From positions 1 to 64,000 of the forward strand of contig CAUJCX010000055.1 in the NCBI GenBank assembly GCA_963169235.1: a stretch of DNA of 64,000 nucleotides, read 5' to 3'. Source of the DNA: Actinomycetota bacterium. Its GTDB lineage: Bacteria > Actinomycetota > Thermoleophilia > Miltoncostaeales > Miltoncostaeaceae. Shown here piece by piece: positions 43,576 through 51,878 of this stretch; within the stretch, counting starts at the first letter, position 1, and every line of letters begins with the position of its first letter. The position numbers and the translations under genes were made by a program. The notes under the pieces are model-generated. The model was given only the letters and a program-made list of their open reading frames with translations, searched no databases and had not been told where the DNA came from.

Positions 43576-45785
43576 GCCGCAACCCTCCCACGGTGACCGA
43601 GGGCACCGACGTCGACGATCAGGGCGACGGAACCGTCTCCCAGGATGGTGGCACCGGCCACCGCGATCACCTCGCCGAGGTACTCGGGCAGATGTTTGAT
43701 GACGATGTCCTGCTGGCCCACGAGGTCGTCGACGACGACGCCGAGGCGGGTGTTTCCGTTGCGCACCACCACGACCGACATGACGCCCTCGTCGTCCTCG
43801 CCGCCGGCGATGCGCAGCCGGTCACGCAGCGAGACGAGCGGGACGATGTGGTCGCGCAGCACCATGCACGGGCTGCCGTCCACCGGGCGGGTGTCCTCCC
43901 GCTGCACCACGACCGTCTCCTCGATGGCCTCCAGCGGCAGCGCGTAGACGTCGCCGGCGGCGCGCACGAGCAGCGCCTGGATGATGGCCAGCGTGAGCGG
44001 CAGGCGGATGGTGAACGTGCTTCCGGAGCCCAGCACCGACTTGATCTCGACGGTGCCGTTGAGGCCCGAGATCTTGGCGCGCACCGCGTCCATGCCGACG
44101 CCGCGGCCGCTGATGTCGGTCGCGACCTTGGCGGTGGACAGGCCCGGCAGGAAGATCAGCTCGACGGCCTCCTGGTCGCTGAGCATCTCCACCTCGGCGC
44201 GGGTCATGAGACCCTTCTCGACCACCAGGTCGCGCAGGCGGTTCGGGTCGATGCCGCGTCCGTCCTCGGACACCTCGATCACGACGCTGTTGCCCTCGTG
44301 GCGGGCCGACAGCCGCACGGTGCCCGTGGGCTCCTTGCCGGCGGCGACGCGCTCGTCGGGGGTCTCGAGGCCGTGGTCGACGGCGTTGCGCAGCATGTGC
44401 ACGAGCGGGTCGCCCAGCTCGTCGATGACCGTGCGGTCGAGCTCGGTGTCCTCACCGGTGATGACCAGCTCGAGCTGCTTGCCGAGCGAGTTGGCGAGGT
44501 CGCGGACCATGCGGGGGAAGCGCATGAAGACGGCCTCGACGGCCATCATGCGCACCTGCATGATGAGGCTCTGGAGATCGTTGGTGACGCGCGTCATCTC
44601 CTCCACGGCCTGGCGCAGATCGCCCAGCTCGTGGTCGGACGACAGCTGCTGAAGGCGCGTGCGGTGGATCACCATCTCGCCCATCAGGTTCATCAGCGAG
44701 TCGAGGCGGTCGGTGCCGACGCGGACGGTGGTCGCGGCCTTGTTGCGGCCGGTGCCGGCCTCGGCGGCCTTGGCGGGTGCCTTCGCGGCCGGGGCCGTGG
44801 GGGCCTCGGCGGCAGCGGGTGCGGCGGGGGCGGCGGGGGCGGCGGGGGCGGGCTCGGCCACGACGGTGGCGGCGGCCTCGGCCAGGACGCGCTCCTCAGC
44901 CTTGTCCTCGGCGGGCGCGTCGTCGTCGGCCTCCGCGGCCTCGTCGTCGTCGGCCTCGGCGGCGGCGTCGAGCTCGAGCCGGTCGCACGACGCGACCTCG
45001 CTGACGTTCAGGATCGCGTCGCGCACCTCGTCCTCGCTCTTGTCGGACGCGATCCAGAGCACGAACGACATGTCGAACGCCTCGCGCTCGAGGTCCTCGG
45101 TGCTGGGGTCCGACTTGATGAGCTCGCCGATGTTCTCGACGTTCTGCACCACCATGTACGAGCGCGCCGCCTTGAGCATGCACGCCTCTTCGAGCGTCAC
45201 GCGCATCGCGTAGACGGTGAGCCCGCGCGACGCGGCCTCGGTCATCATCATGCGCTCGTAGTCGCTCAGGCCGTCCGCGCCGGTGGCGCCGTCGGCGGCG
45301 GGGTCGTCTGCGGCGGCGGCCGGTGCGGCCTCCTCGGCGACGGCTTCCTCGGCCACGGCCTCGGCGGGCGCGGCGGCGACGGGGGCGGCAGCGGGGGCCT
45401 CGCCGGTCTCGCCGTTCAGGATCGCGCTCAGGCGCTCCAAGAGCTGCGAGGTGTCGGCGGCGCCGTCGCCACCCTCACTGACGTTCTCCACCATGCCCTC
45501 GAGCGTGTCGAGACAGGCGAACAGCACGTCGGTGACGTGGGTGGTGATGGGCGCGTTGCCGTCACGCAGCGACGACAGCACCTCTTCCATGCGGTGGGTC
45601 AGACCGGCCATGCGGTCGAAGCCCATGGTGGCGCTCATGCCCTTCAGAGAGTGCGCCACGCGGAAGATGGTGTTGAGGGCCTCGCTGGGGTCCTCAGGCG
45701 CCCGCTCGAGGTCGAGCAAGGAGGCGTTGAGGGACTGGAGGTTCTCCCGGCTCTCGTCGAGGAATAGGCCGAGGTATTCCTGCAT
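43572..45785 (-). CDS. cheA: Chemotaxis histidine kinase CheA
   Basis: 737 residues. HPt domain with phospho-His 45 in FRVAHSLKGMSATMGF, a long acidic Ala-rich stretch with a P2-like segment, dimerisation helix LMNLMGEMVIHRTRLQQL, HATPase (LRNAVDHGLE, SEDGRGIDPNRL, SGRGVGMDAVRAKI) and a C-terminal CheW-like domain. ATG 45785 is used; TTG 45791 has GGAGGG at 7 nt and may be the real start. cheC follows with a 4-nt overlap. No cheW or receptor gene is in the window. Confidence 0.96.
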   Translation of the reverse strand: MQEYLGLFLDESRENLQSLNASLLDLERAPEDPSEALNTIFRVAHSLKGMSATMGFDRMAGLTHRMEEVLSSLRDGNAPITTHVTDVLFACLDTLEGMVENVSEGGDGAADTSQLLERLSAILNGETGEAPAAAPVAAAPAEAVAEEAVAEEAAPAAAADDPAADGATGADGLSDYERMMMTEAASRGLTVYAMRVTLEEACMLKAARSYMVVQNVENIGELIKSDPSTEDLEREAFDMSFVLWIASDKSEDEVRDAILNVSEVASCDRLELDAAAEADDDEAAEADDDAPAEDKAEERVLAEAAATVVAEPAPAAPAAPAAPAAAEAPTAPAAKAPAKAAEAGTGRNKAATTVRVGTDRLDSLMNLMGEMVIHRTRLQQLSSDHELGDLRQAVEEMTRVTNDLQSLIMQVRMMAVEAVFMRFPRMVRDLANSLGKQLELVITGEDTELDRTVIDELGDPLVHMLRNAVDHGLETPDERVAAGKEPTGTVRLSARHEGNSVVIEVSEDGRGIDPNRLRDLVVEKGLMTRAEVEMLSDQEAVELIFLPGLSTAKVATDISGRGVGMDAVRAKISGLNGTVEIKSVLGSGSTFTIRLPLTLAIIQALLVRAAGDVYALPLEAIEETVVVQREDTRPVDGSPCMVLRDHIVPLVSLRDRLRIAGGEDDEGVMSVVVVRNGNTRLGVVVDDLVGQQDIVIKHLPEYLGEVIAVAGATILGDGSVALIVDVGALGHRGRVAA

Positions 45786-45910
45786 CTCCAAGGTGGTTCC
45801 CTCCATTAGGACGCTTCGGGGCGTGGCTTTGTCCGTACCGCAGGTCGCCGGTTCCTATCCGTCCGGGTGGTAGCACTCGTCCGATGGGATCCTTACCCTG
45901 CTCGCATCCC

Positions 45911-45937
45911 TCATCGGCCCAGGAAGGACAGGCTTTA
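45911..45937 (-). promoter_or_regulatory. Sigma-28-type promoter of cheA
   Basis: TAAA, 15 bp, GCCGATGA on the minus strand. The -10 ends 125 nt before cheA ATG 45785. It overlaps the ribosome site of the divergent yyaC gene. The canonical TAAA -35 here is the one exception to TCAA/TCAC. Confidence 0.75.
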
Positions 45938-45940
45938 GTC

Positions 45941-46537
45941 ATGGACTCGACTCTTACGATCGCGAGCGACGATCCCGTTGCCGTGGTGAGCCTGTCGTCC
46001 GCGCTTGAACGGGCGTTCCTCACCTCGCACGCGGGCATGCGTCCGATCGTCTTCGCATGTATCGGCACGGATCGCTGTACAGGTGATGCCCTCGGCCCAC
46101 TGGTCGGCCAGAAGCTGCGGCGCCTGGGCTGCGGCGCCGAGCAGGTCATCGGCACGCTGGAGGAACCGCTGCACGCGCTCAACCTGCACGAGCGCACCGA
46201 CCCGCTGCACGAGATGACGCCCGCGCCGTTCATCGTCGCCATCGACGCCGCGCTGGGAGCCGTGTCGCAGGTGGGCTCCATCACCGTGCGCGACGGCGGC
46301 CTCCTGCCCGGACAGGGCGTCGGGAAGGACCTGCCGTGCCTGGGCGACGTGTCCGTCACCGCCACGGTCAACGTGTCCGCGGGCGGGCTGGACGCGCAGA
46401 TCCTTCAGAGCACGCGGCTGTTCCTGGTGCAGGAGCTGGCCGAGACCATCGGCACGGGCTGCTGGTGGGCGCTGCGATCGCTGGCCCGGCGCGCCGAGGG
46501 GCGGCGCGGCGAGGCCGAGCTCATCCGCGCGGCGTAG
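45941..46537 (+). CDS. YyaC/DUF1256-family protein (sporulation type)
   Basis: 198 residues from ATG 45941 (AGGAAGGACAGG upstream). The block VFACIGTDRCTGDALGPLVG followed by VIGTLEEPLHALNLHE and IVAIDAALGAV is the DUF1256/YyaC pattern, known from endospore formers and related to the germination protease fold. Here it sits inside a chemotaxis cluster, with the cheA promoter in its 5' region. Whether this organism sporulates is not shown by the window; an unrelated use is possible. Confidence 0.85.
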   Translation: MDSTLTIASDDPVAVVSLSSALERAFLTSHAGMRPIVFACIGTDRCTGDALGPLVGQKLRRLGCGAEQVIGTLEEPLHALNLHERTDPLHEMTPAPFIVAIDAALGAVSQVGSITVRDGGLLPGQGVGKDLPCLGDVSVTATVNVSAGGLDAQILQSTRLFLVQELAETIGTGCWWALRSLARRAEGRRGEAELIRAA

Positions 46538-46553
46538 CTCACGCCGCGGGCGG

Positions 46554-46581
46554 GGTGGGGCGGGCGTCGCCGCACCCCACC
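46554..46581. terminator. Hairpin between yyaC and cheR
   Basis: 7-bp stem GGTGGGG/CCCCACC in the 60-nt gap between the convergent yyaC and cheR genes. No T-run. Likely bidirectional. Confidence 0.5.
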
Positions 46582-46597
46582 GTCGCCGCGGGGGCGG

Positions 46598-47590
46598 CTA
46601 GGCCGGCTTGCGGTAGAAGAACGTGCCGGACTTCTCCCAGCCCGAGGTCTCGGCGTTGTTGACCCGCTCCGTGGAGCCGATGAACAGGATGCCGCCGGGA
46701 CGCAGGGCGTCGTAGAAGCGCTTGTACAGCACGTCCTTTACGTCGTCGTTGAAGTAGATGACGACGTTGCGGCACGCGATCAGGTCGAAGCCCGACGTGA
46801 ACGAGTCGCGCAAGAGGTCCATCTGACGGAACGTGACGGCCTTGCGCAGCTCGGGCGACACCTGCCACGTCACGCCGTCCCCGGGGGCGGCCGACTCGGT
46901 GAACCACTTCTGCCGCCGCGGCGCGGTGACGTTGCGCATGTCGGACGCCGAGAACTTCCCCTCCTTGGCGCGCGCCAGGATGCGGTTGTCGATGTCGGCG
47001 GCCTGCACGTCGTGGCGCCCGTTCGGGGCCAGCTCGCGCAGCAGGATCAGCAGCGAGTACACCTCGGCGCCGTACGAGCACCCGGCGCTCCACACCTTCA
47101 GGTTGCCGCCCCCCTGCTTCAGCAGGGTGGGGAGGATCTGCTTCTCGACGTCGGCGAAGCGCTCCGGGTTGCGGAACAGCTCGGACACGTTGATGGTCAT
47201 GCGGTCGAGGAACGCGTCCATCGCGGCCGGGTCCTTGCGCAGCCACGCCAGGTACGCGTCGAGGTCCTTCTGCCCCTGCCGCTGGGCGAACGAGCGCAGG
47301 CGGCGCTCCATCTGGCCCGGGCGGTACTGGCCCAGGTCGATGCCCGTCGCCGCGCGCACGCCGTCGCAGAAGCGGACGTACTCGGGCGATCCGTTGCCCG
47401 AGCCGGACGCCGCAGGCGCCGCCGACGCGCGGGGCGCAGCAGTGGTGCCGGCGCTCGCCGACGCGCGGGGCGTGGCGGAGGCGGACGCGGAGCGGGCCGG
47501 AACCGCCGGGCGCGAAGCCGAGGCGGGACGGGCCGGGGTGCGCCGGGTGCTGGGCACGCCGCGACCAGGGGTGCGGGGAGAAAGGGTCAT
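46598..47590 (-). CDS. cheR: Chemoreceptor methyltransferase CheR with disordered N-terminus
   Basis: 330 residues. The first 60 or so are Ser/Ala/Pro/Arg-rich and disordered, absent from ordinary CheR. Then the CheR helical domain and SAM domain: TINVSELFRNPERF, VWSAGCSYGAEVYSL (usually SAGCSTGEE), DIDNRILARA, CRNVVIYFN. Methylates receptor Glu residues. A sigma-28-type -10 ends 7 nt before the ATG, predicting a leaderless mRNA. Confidence 0.94.
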   Translation of the reverse strand: MTLSPRTPGRGVPSTRRTPARPASASRPAVPARSASASATPRASASAGTTAAPRASAAPAASGSGNGSPEYVRFCDGVRAATGIDLGQYRPGQMERRLRSFAQRQGQKDLDAYLAWLRKDPAAMDAFLDRMTINVSELFRNPERFADVEKQILPTLLKQGGGNLKVWSAGCSYGAEVYSLLILLRELAPNGRHDVQAADIDNRILARAKEGKFSASDMRNVTAPRRQKWFTESAAPGDGVTWQVSPELRKAVTFRQMDLLRDSFTSGFDLIACRNVVIYFNDDVKDVLYKRFYDALRPGGILFIGSTERVNNAETSGWEKSGTFFYRKPA

Positions 47591-47597
47591 GCAGATG

Positions 47598-47624
47598 CTA
47601 TCGGCGTCTGCGCGCCGGGCTTGA
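47598..47624 (-). promoter_or_regulatory. Sigma-28-type promoter of cheR
   Basis: TCAA, 15 bp, GCCGATAG. Seven nt separate the -10 from the cheR ATG, so transcription is expected to start at or within 1-2 nt of the start codon. Confidence 0.8.
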
Positions 47625-47648
47625 CCGTGGGCGCCCCGGCAGTTGTCG

Positions 47649-48719
47649 CTACGAGCGGCGTACTCCGCGGCTGACCGCCTCCACCAGCGCCATGTGCATG
47701 GCGTCCAGCGGGAACACCCCGTCAGAGAGGCCCGCCTCCACGATGGCGCGTGGCATGCCGTAGATCACGCACGTGCGCTCGTCCTCGGTGAGGATCGTCC
47801 CCCCCGCCTTGCGCAGGTCCTTCGCGCCTTCCAGGCCGTCGGCGCCCATGCCCGTCAGCACCGCCAGCGCCACGGGGCGGCCGGCGTTCTGGGCGGCGGT
47901 CGAGATGGTGATGTCGGCGCGGGGGCGCAGCCCGCCGATGGCGGGGGCGTCCGACAGCCGCACCATGCCGGGGCCGGTGACCTCCAGGTGGCTGCCGGCG
48001 GGGGCCACCAGCGCGACGCCCGGGCGGATGGTGTCCTGGCGCTTGGCCTCGCGCACCGTCAGCGCGCTGTCGCGGTCGAGTCGCTCGGCCAGCGACTTGG
48101 TGAAGCCGACGGGCATGTGCTGCACGATCAGCACGCCCGCGCCCAGCTGGGCGGGCAGGCGCGGCACCAGGTCGTGCAGCGCGCGCGGGCCGCCCGTGGA
48201 CGTGGCGATGATGACCAAGGGCGCACCTGCGCCCACCGCCCGCGACGCCAGGTCGCCGCTGATCGCGGGCCGCGCGGCGGTCGCGGGCCGCGGCGCCGAG
48301 GTGCGGGTCACGTGGGCGCGGCATGCGGTGATGACCTTCGCCACCAGCTCGTCGCGGGTGATGCCCCACGCCTGCGGGGTCAGCCGCAGCGCGGGCTTCT
48401 GCACCACGTCCACCGCGCCGATCGACAGCGCCCGCACCGACTCGCTCGTGCCGTGCCCGGTCAGCGTCGACACCATCACCACGGGGGTGGGCTGCTTCTC
48501 CATCAGCTCGGCCAGCGCGCTGATGCCGTCCTTGCGCGGCATCTCGACGTCCAGCGTCACGACGTCGGGCCGGTGCTCGCGCACGGCGTCCAGCAGCAGG
48601 GCGCCGTCGGGCACCTCGGCCACCACGTCGAGGCCGCCGTCCGTGAACATGTCGCGCAGCACCTGACGCATCAGCGGCGAGTCGTCGCAGATGAGGACCT
48701 TGTGGCGGGACGATTGCAC
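47649..48719 (-). CDS. cheB: Protein-glutamate methylesterase CheB
   Basis: 356 residues. Receiver domain with phospho-Asp 57 in VVTLDVEMPRKDG, then the methylesterase domain with Ser in IATSTGGPRAL, His in IVQHMPVGFT and Asp in TGMGADGLEG. Removes receptor methyl groups. GTG 48719 lies 1 nt past the fliR stop, so it is the last gene of the cheY-fliO-P-Q-R-cheB unit, an unusual place for cheB. Confidence 0.95.
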   Translation of the reverse strand: MQSSRHKVLICDDSPLMRQVLRDMFTDGGLDVVAEVPDGALLLDAVREHRPDVVTLDVEMPRKDGISALAELMEKQPTPVVMVSTLTGHGTSESVRALSIGAVDVVQKPALRLTPQAWGITRDELVAKVITACRAHVTRTSAPRPATAARPAISGDLASRAVGAGAPLVIIATSTGGPRALHDLVPRLPAQLGAGVLIVQHMPVGFTKSLAERLDRDSALTVREAKRQDTIRPGVALVAPAGSHLEVTGPGMVRLSDAPAIGGLRPRADITISTAAQNAGRPVALAVLTGMGADGLEGAKDLRKAGGTILTEDERTCVIYGMPRAIVEAGLSDGVFPLDAMHMALVEAVSRGVRRS

Positions 48720-48720
48720 G

Positions 48721-49503
48721 CTAACGGGCTCCGGTGAGGACGGCGGACAGCGTCTCGATCATGATGTCGGCCTGGTGGGTGAAGTACGCGACAAACGCAG
48801 ACATCAGGAAAGCAGATCCGACGAGACCGATCCCGATCTTGATCGGCAGGCCCGTCGCGAACACGTTCATCTGCGGCGCCGCACGGGACATGATGCCAAG
48901 CGCGACGTCGGTGATGAGCAACGCAGCCATCAGGGGCGCCGCCAGTTGCAGCGCGATGACGAACACCCCCGCCGACGTCGACGCCACGCCCTGCACGAAC
49001 ACCTCGAACCTCGGCATCGCGGTGGGCGAGATCAGGGTGAAGCTGGCGAGCAGGCCTTTCAGCAGCATCAGGTGGCCGCCGATGGTGACGAACACCGTGG
49101 TGGCGATGAGGTTGTACGTGCGGCCCAGCACGGTCATGTTGGTGCTGTTCACCGGGTCGAGGGCCGAGGCCATCGCGAAGCCCGCGCTGAGGTCGATGAA
49201 CGCGCCCGCCATCTGCACGGCGGCGAACAGCATCTGCGCGATCAGGCCGATGGTGGCGCCGACGATCACCTCCTTGCCGGCCAGCAGCAGGTACTGGAAG
49301 CCGTCGGCGGGCACCGCCGTCGTCTGCGCCGAGGTCATCGGCAGCACCGAGAGCACCAGGGCGATGCCGATGGCGGCCTTGACGCGCATGGGGATGGAGC
49401 GCGACGACAGCACCGGCGCGGTCACGACCATCGCGGACACGCGGATCAGCATCAGCCCCAGCAGCAGGGCGTCGCCCTGCAGCGAGCCGAACAGGGGGTC
49501 CAC
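48721..49503 (-). CDS. fliR: Flagellar export protein FliR
   Basis: 260 residues from GTG 49503. Six membrane helices; family blocks LMLIRVSAMVVTAPVL, QMAGAFIDLSAGFAM, LGRTYNLIATTVFV and ALQLAAPLMAALLI. Part of the FliPQR export channel. 8 nt after fliQ. Confidence 0.95.
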   Translation of the reverse strand: MDPLFGSLQGDALLLGLMLIRVSAMVVTAPVLSSRSIPMRVKAAIGIALVLSVLPMTSAQTTAVPADGFQYLLLAGKEVIVGATIGLIAQMLFAAVQMAGAFIDLSAGFAMASALDPVNSTNMTVLGRTYNLIATTVFVTIGGHLMLLKGLLASFTLISPTAMPRFEVFVQGVASTSAGVFVIALQLAAPLMAALLITDVALGIMSRAAPQMNVFATGLPIKIGIGLVGSAFLMSAFVAYFTHQADIMIETLSAVLTGAR

Positions 49504-49511
49504 GGGTCGGC

Positions 49512-49799
49512 CTAGCGGGTGGAGCGGGTCGAGGAACCGACCTGCTGAATGGTCTGGAACGTGTCGCGCGTGTAATCCACGAACGTGTTCATCATCCACG
49601 GCCCGGTCAGCACCACCACGACCACGACGGCCAGCACCTTCGGGATGAACGTGAGGGAGGCTTCCTGCAGCTGCGTGACGGCCTGGAAGACCGACACCAA
49701 GAGGCCCACCACCAGGCTCACCACCAGGATGGGTGCGGAGAGCTGGATGGTCATCCAGATGGCGCGGGAGCCGAACGCGACGATGTCTTGCTGGGTCAT
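49512..49799 (-). CDS. fliQ: Flagellar export protein FliQ
   Basis: 95 residues, two helices, SAPILVVSLVVGLLVSVFQA and EASLTFIPKVLAVVVVVVL. FliPQR channel subunit. Starts 10 nt past the fliP stop. Confidence 0.96.
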   Translation of the reverse strand: MTQQDIVAFGSRAIWMTIQLSAPILVVSLVVGLLVSVFQAVTQLQEASLTFIPKVLAVVVVVVLTGPWMMNTFVDYTRDTFQTIQQVGSSTRSTR

Positions 49800-49809
49800 C
49801 CGTCGCCTC

Positions 49810-50691
49810 CTAGACGTTGAAGCCGCGCACGACGGACTCCGCCACCAGCGTCCAGCCGTCCACCAGCACGAACAGCAGGATCTTGAACGGCAGTGAGATC
49901 ACCACCGGAGGCAGCATCACCATGCCCATGCTCATCGTGATCGACGCGATCACGATGTCGATGATCAGGAACGGCACGAAGATGAGGAAGCCGATCTGGA
50001 AGGCCTTCTTCAGCTCCGACAGCACGAACGCGGGGATCAGGGTCGTCGTGGGGACGTCCTGACGCGTCTCGGGCTGCGGCTTGCCGGACATGTCCATGAA
50101 CAGCTCGATCTCGGTCGAGTCGTCGGCCATCTGGGCGAACATGAAGTTGCGGATGGGCTGCTCGGCACGCTTCAGCGCCACTTCCTCGGTGATGCGCTTG
50201 TTCATCAGCGGCACCAGCGCGTCGTCCTTGATCTGCGTGAACGTCGGCGCCATCACGAACATGGTGAGGAACAGCGCGACGCCCGTCAGCACCTGGTTGG
50301 GCGGCGTGCTCTGCGTGCCCATGGCGGTGCGCACGAACCCCAGCACGATGATGATGCGCGTGAACGACGTCATCAGGATGATGATCGACGGCGCCAGCGT
50401 CAGGATGGTCATCATCGCGATGAGCTGCAGCGTGGTGCTCAGGCCGCCGTCCTGGTTGTCCAGGTTCAGCGTGATGCCGGGCGCCGCCGTGGTCTGCGCA
50501 AAGCCGACCTGCGGCGCGATGAGACAGAACGCCACCACCACCAGCGGCCACGCGATGATGGCGCGCAGCGCCCACCGCAGCGAGCGGCGCTTGGGCTCCT
50601 TGGGCAGCGCGTCGATGATGCGCCGGCGCAGATCGCGCGGGTCATCGGGCGCGGCCACGGCCGGCGGGTCGGTCACGGGTATCCGGCGCAT
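49810..50691 (-). CDS. fliP: Flagellar export protein FliP
   Basis: 293 residues from ATG 50691, which shares a base with the fliO stop (TGATG). A 45-residue polar start and a signal-type helix (ending GFAQ) precede the mature part: TLQLIAMMTILTLAPSIIILMTSFTRIIIV and later IPAFVLSELKKAFQIGF and PFLIIDIVIASITMSMGM, the FliP hallmarks. Confidence 0.96.
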   Translation of the reverse strand: MRRIPVTDPPAVAAPDDPRDLRRRIIDALPKEPKRRSLRWALRAIIAWPLVVVAFCLIAPQVGFAQTTAAPGITLNLDNQDGGLSTTLQLIAMMTILTLAPSIIILMTSFTRIIIVLGFVRTAMGTQSTPPNQVLTGVALFLTMFVMAPTFTQIKDDALVPLMNKRITEEVALKRAEQPIRNFMFAQMADDSTEIELFMDMSGKPQPETRQDVPTTTLIPAFVLSELKKAFQIGFLIFVPFLIIDIVIASITMSMGMVMLPPVVISLPFKILLFVLVDGWTLVAESVVRGFNV

Positions 50692-51380
50692 CAGCGTCGA
50701 GCAGTCAGCGAACGCAGGCGGTCGACCAGCGCGTGGTCGCCGTCGGCGGGCGGCCGGACGGGGTCGGGTTCGGGGTCGCGTCCGCGGCCGGTGCCCCGGT
50801 TGAACGCCGCCTGCAGGTCGTCGACCCGCACGTCGTCGTCGCCGAGGATCTCGGCCGCGTCGTCGCCGGTGAGGCGGGCGACCGCGGTGATCGTGTGCTC
50901 GGTGGCCCCCACCAGGATCAGCTCGCCGCCCACCCGCACCAGGTGCAGGAAGCGCGCGGGGCCGAGCGCGGTGGTGGAGATGACGTCCACGAGCCCGTTG
51001 CCCGCGGGGCCCATGCCGGGCATCCCGCGCCGCTGGGCGCGCTTCACGAACCACCAGATGGCCAGTGCCAGACCGACGACCAGGACGAGGCCGACGATCA
51101 TCCGCAGGACGCTCCCCCCCATTCCCCCGCTGGCAGCCGCCGCGTCCCCCTTGGGTGCGGGGGTGAGCGGCGTCTTCTCGATCGCGGGGACCTTGGGCTC
51201 CTTCGCAGCCGCCCCGAACGCGACGGACGGGCCGATGAAGGCCGCCGTCACCGCCGCGTACGTCAGCCGGCGCGCGCGGCCAAGGGCCGACGCACCGCGC
51301 GTCGTGATGCGGCGGGTGTCAGGGCGCGTCCTGCGCCGAAGTGTGGGGCATCCGTGCCGTGCCGGGTGAGTAAGTGGCAA
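50691..51380 (-). CDS. fliO: Flagellar biosynthesis protein FliO
   Basis: 229 residues from TTG 51380. N-terminal signal-like segment (about 40-56), helix 89-110 (SVLRMIVGLVLVVGLALAIWW), then the soluble FliO domain LVDVISTTALGPARFLHLVRVGGELILVGATEH. Chaperone for FliP assembly. The start is weakly supported. Confidence 0.88.
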   Translation of the reverse strand: MPLTHPARHGCPTLRRRTRPDTRRITTRGASALGRARRLTYAAVTAAFIGPSVAFGAAAKEPKVPAIEKTPLTPAPKGDAAAASGGMGGSVLRMIVGLVLVVGLALAIWWFVKRAQRRGMPGMGPAGNGLVDVISTTALGPARFLHLVRVGGELILVGATEHTITAVARLTGDDAAEILGDDDVRVDDLQAAFNRGTGRGRDPEPDPVRPPADGDHALVDRLRSLTARR

Positions 51381-51417
51381 CGGCGTGGTATCCGGGCGAG
51401 CCCGGAGGTCACTGGGG

Positions 51418-51777
51418 CTACGCGAGCGCCTTGGAGATGGCCTCGAGGACGCGCTCCGGCTGGAAGGGCTTCACGATGAAGTCCTTGGCACCAGCCTGGA
51501 TGCTCTCGATCACCATGGACTGCTGGCCCATGGCCGAGCACATGACCACGCGCGCGGCGGGGTTGTGCGAGCGGATCTCCTTGAGCGCCTGGAGTCCGTC
51601 CATCTCGGGCATGGTGATGTCCATCGTGGTCAGATCGGGGTTGAGCTCCTTGTACTTGGCCACGGCAACAGCGCCGTTCTCGGCCTCGCCCAGGATTTCG
51701 TACCCGGCCTCCGAGAGGATGTTCTTGATCATCATGCGCATGAACGCCGCATCATCTGCGATCAGCACAGAAGGCAT
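51418..51777 (-). CDS. cheY: Chemotaxis response regulator CheY
   Basis: 119 residues, receiver only. IADDAAFMRMM start, phospho-Asp in TTMDITMPEMDG, Thr/Ser in VMCSAMGQ and Lys in FIVKPFQ. Binds FliM to change motor direction; dephosphorylated by CheC and FliY. Own sigma-28-type promoter 37 nt upstream. Confidence 0.96.
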   Translation of the reverse strand: MPSVLIADDAAFMRMMIKNILSEAGYEILGEAENGAVAVAKYKELNPDLTTMDITMPEMDGLQALKEIRSHNPAARVVMCSAMGQQSMVIESIQAGAKDFIVKPFQPERVLEAISKALA

Positions 51778-51814
51778 TTACCGCACCTCATGGTCGGGAT
51801 TGATTCCACAAGCC

Positions 51815-51841
51815 CTATCGGCATTTGCTCGCGCGGGTTGA
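51815..51841 (-). promoter_or_regulatory. Sigma-28-type promoter of cheY-fliO-P-Q-R-cheB
   Basis: TCAA, 15 bp, GCCGATAG; -10 ends 37 nt before the cheY ATG and lies in the 101-nt gap after fliY. Confidence 0.8.
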
Positions 51842-51878
51842 CCCGCGCGCACCGAATCGGGGTCCAAATTCCGGCCGA

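Noticed and set aside
43563-45767. Long open frame opposite cheA
   Set aside because: Antisense shadow of cheA; low-complexity Gly/His/Val product without any family pattern.
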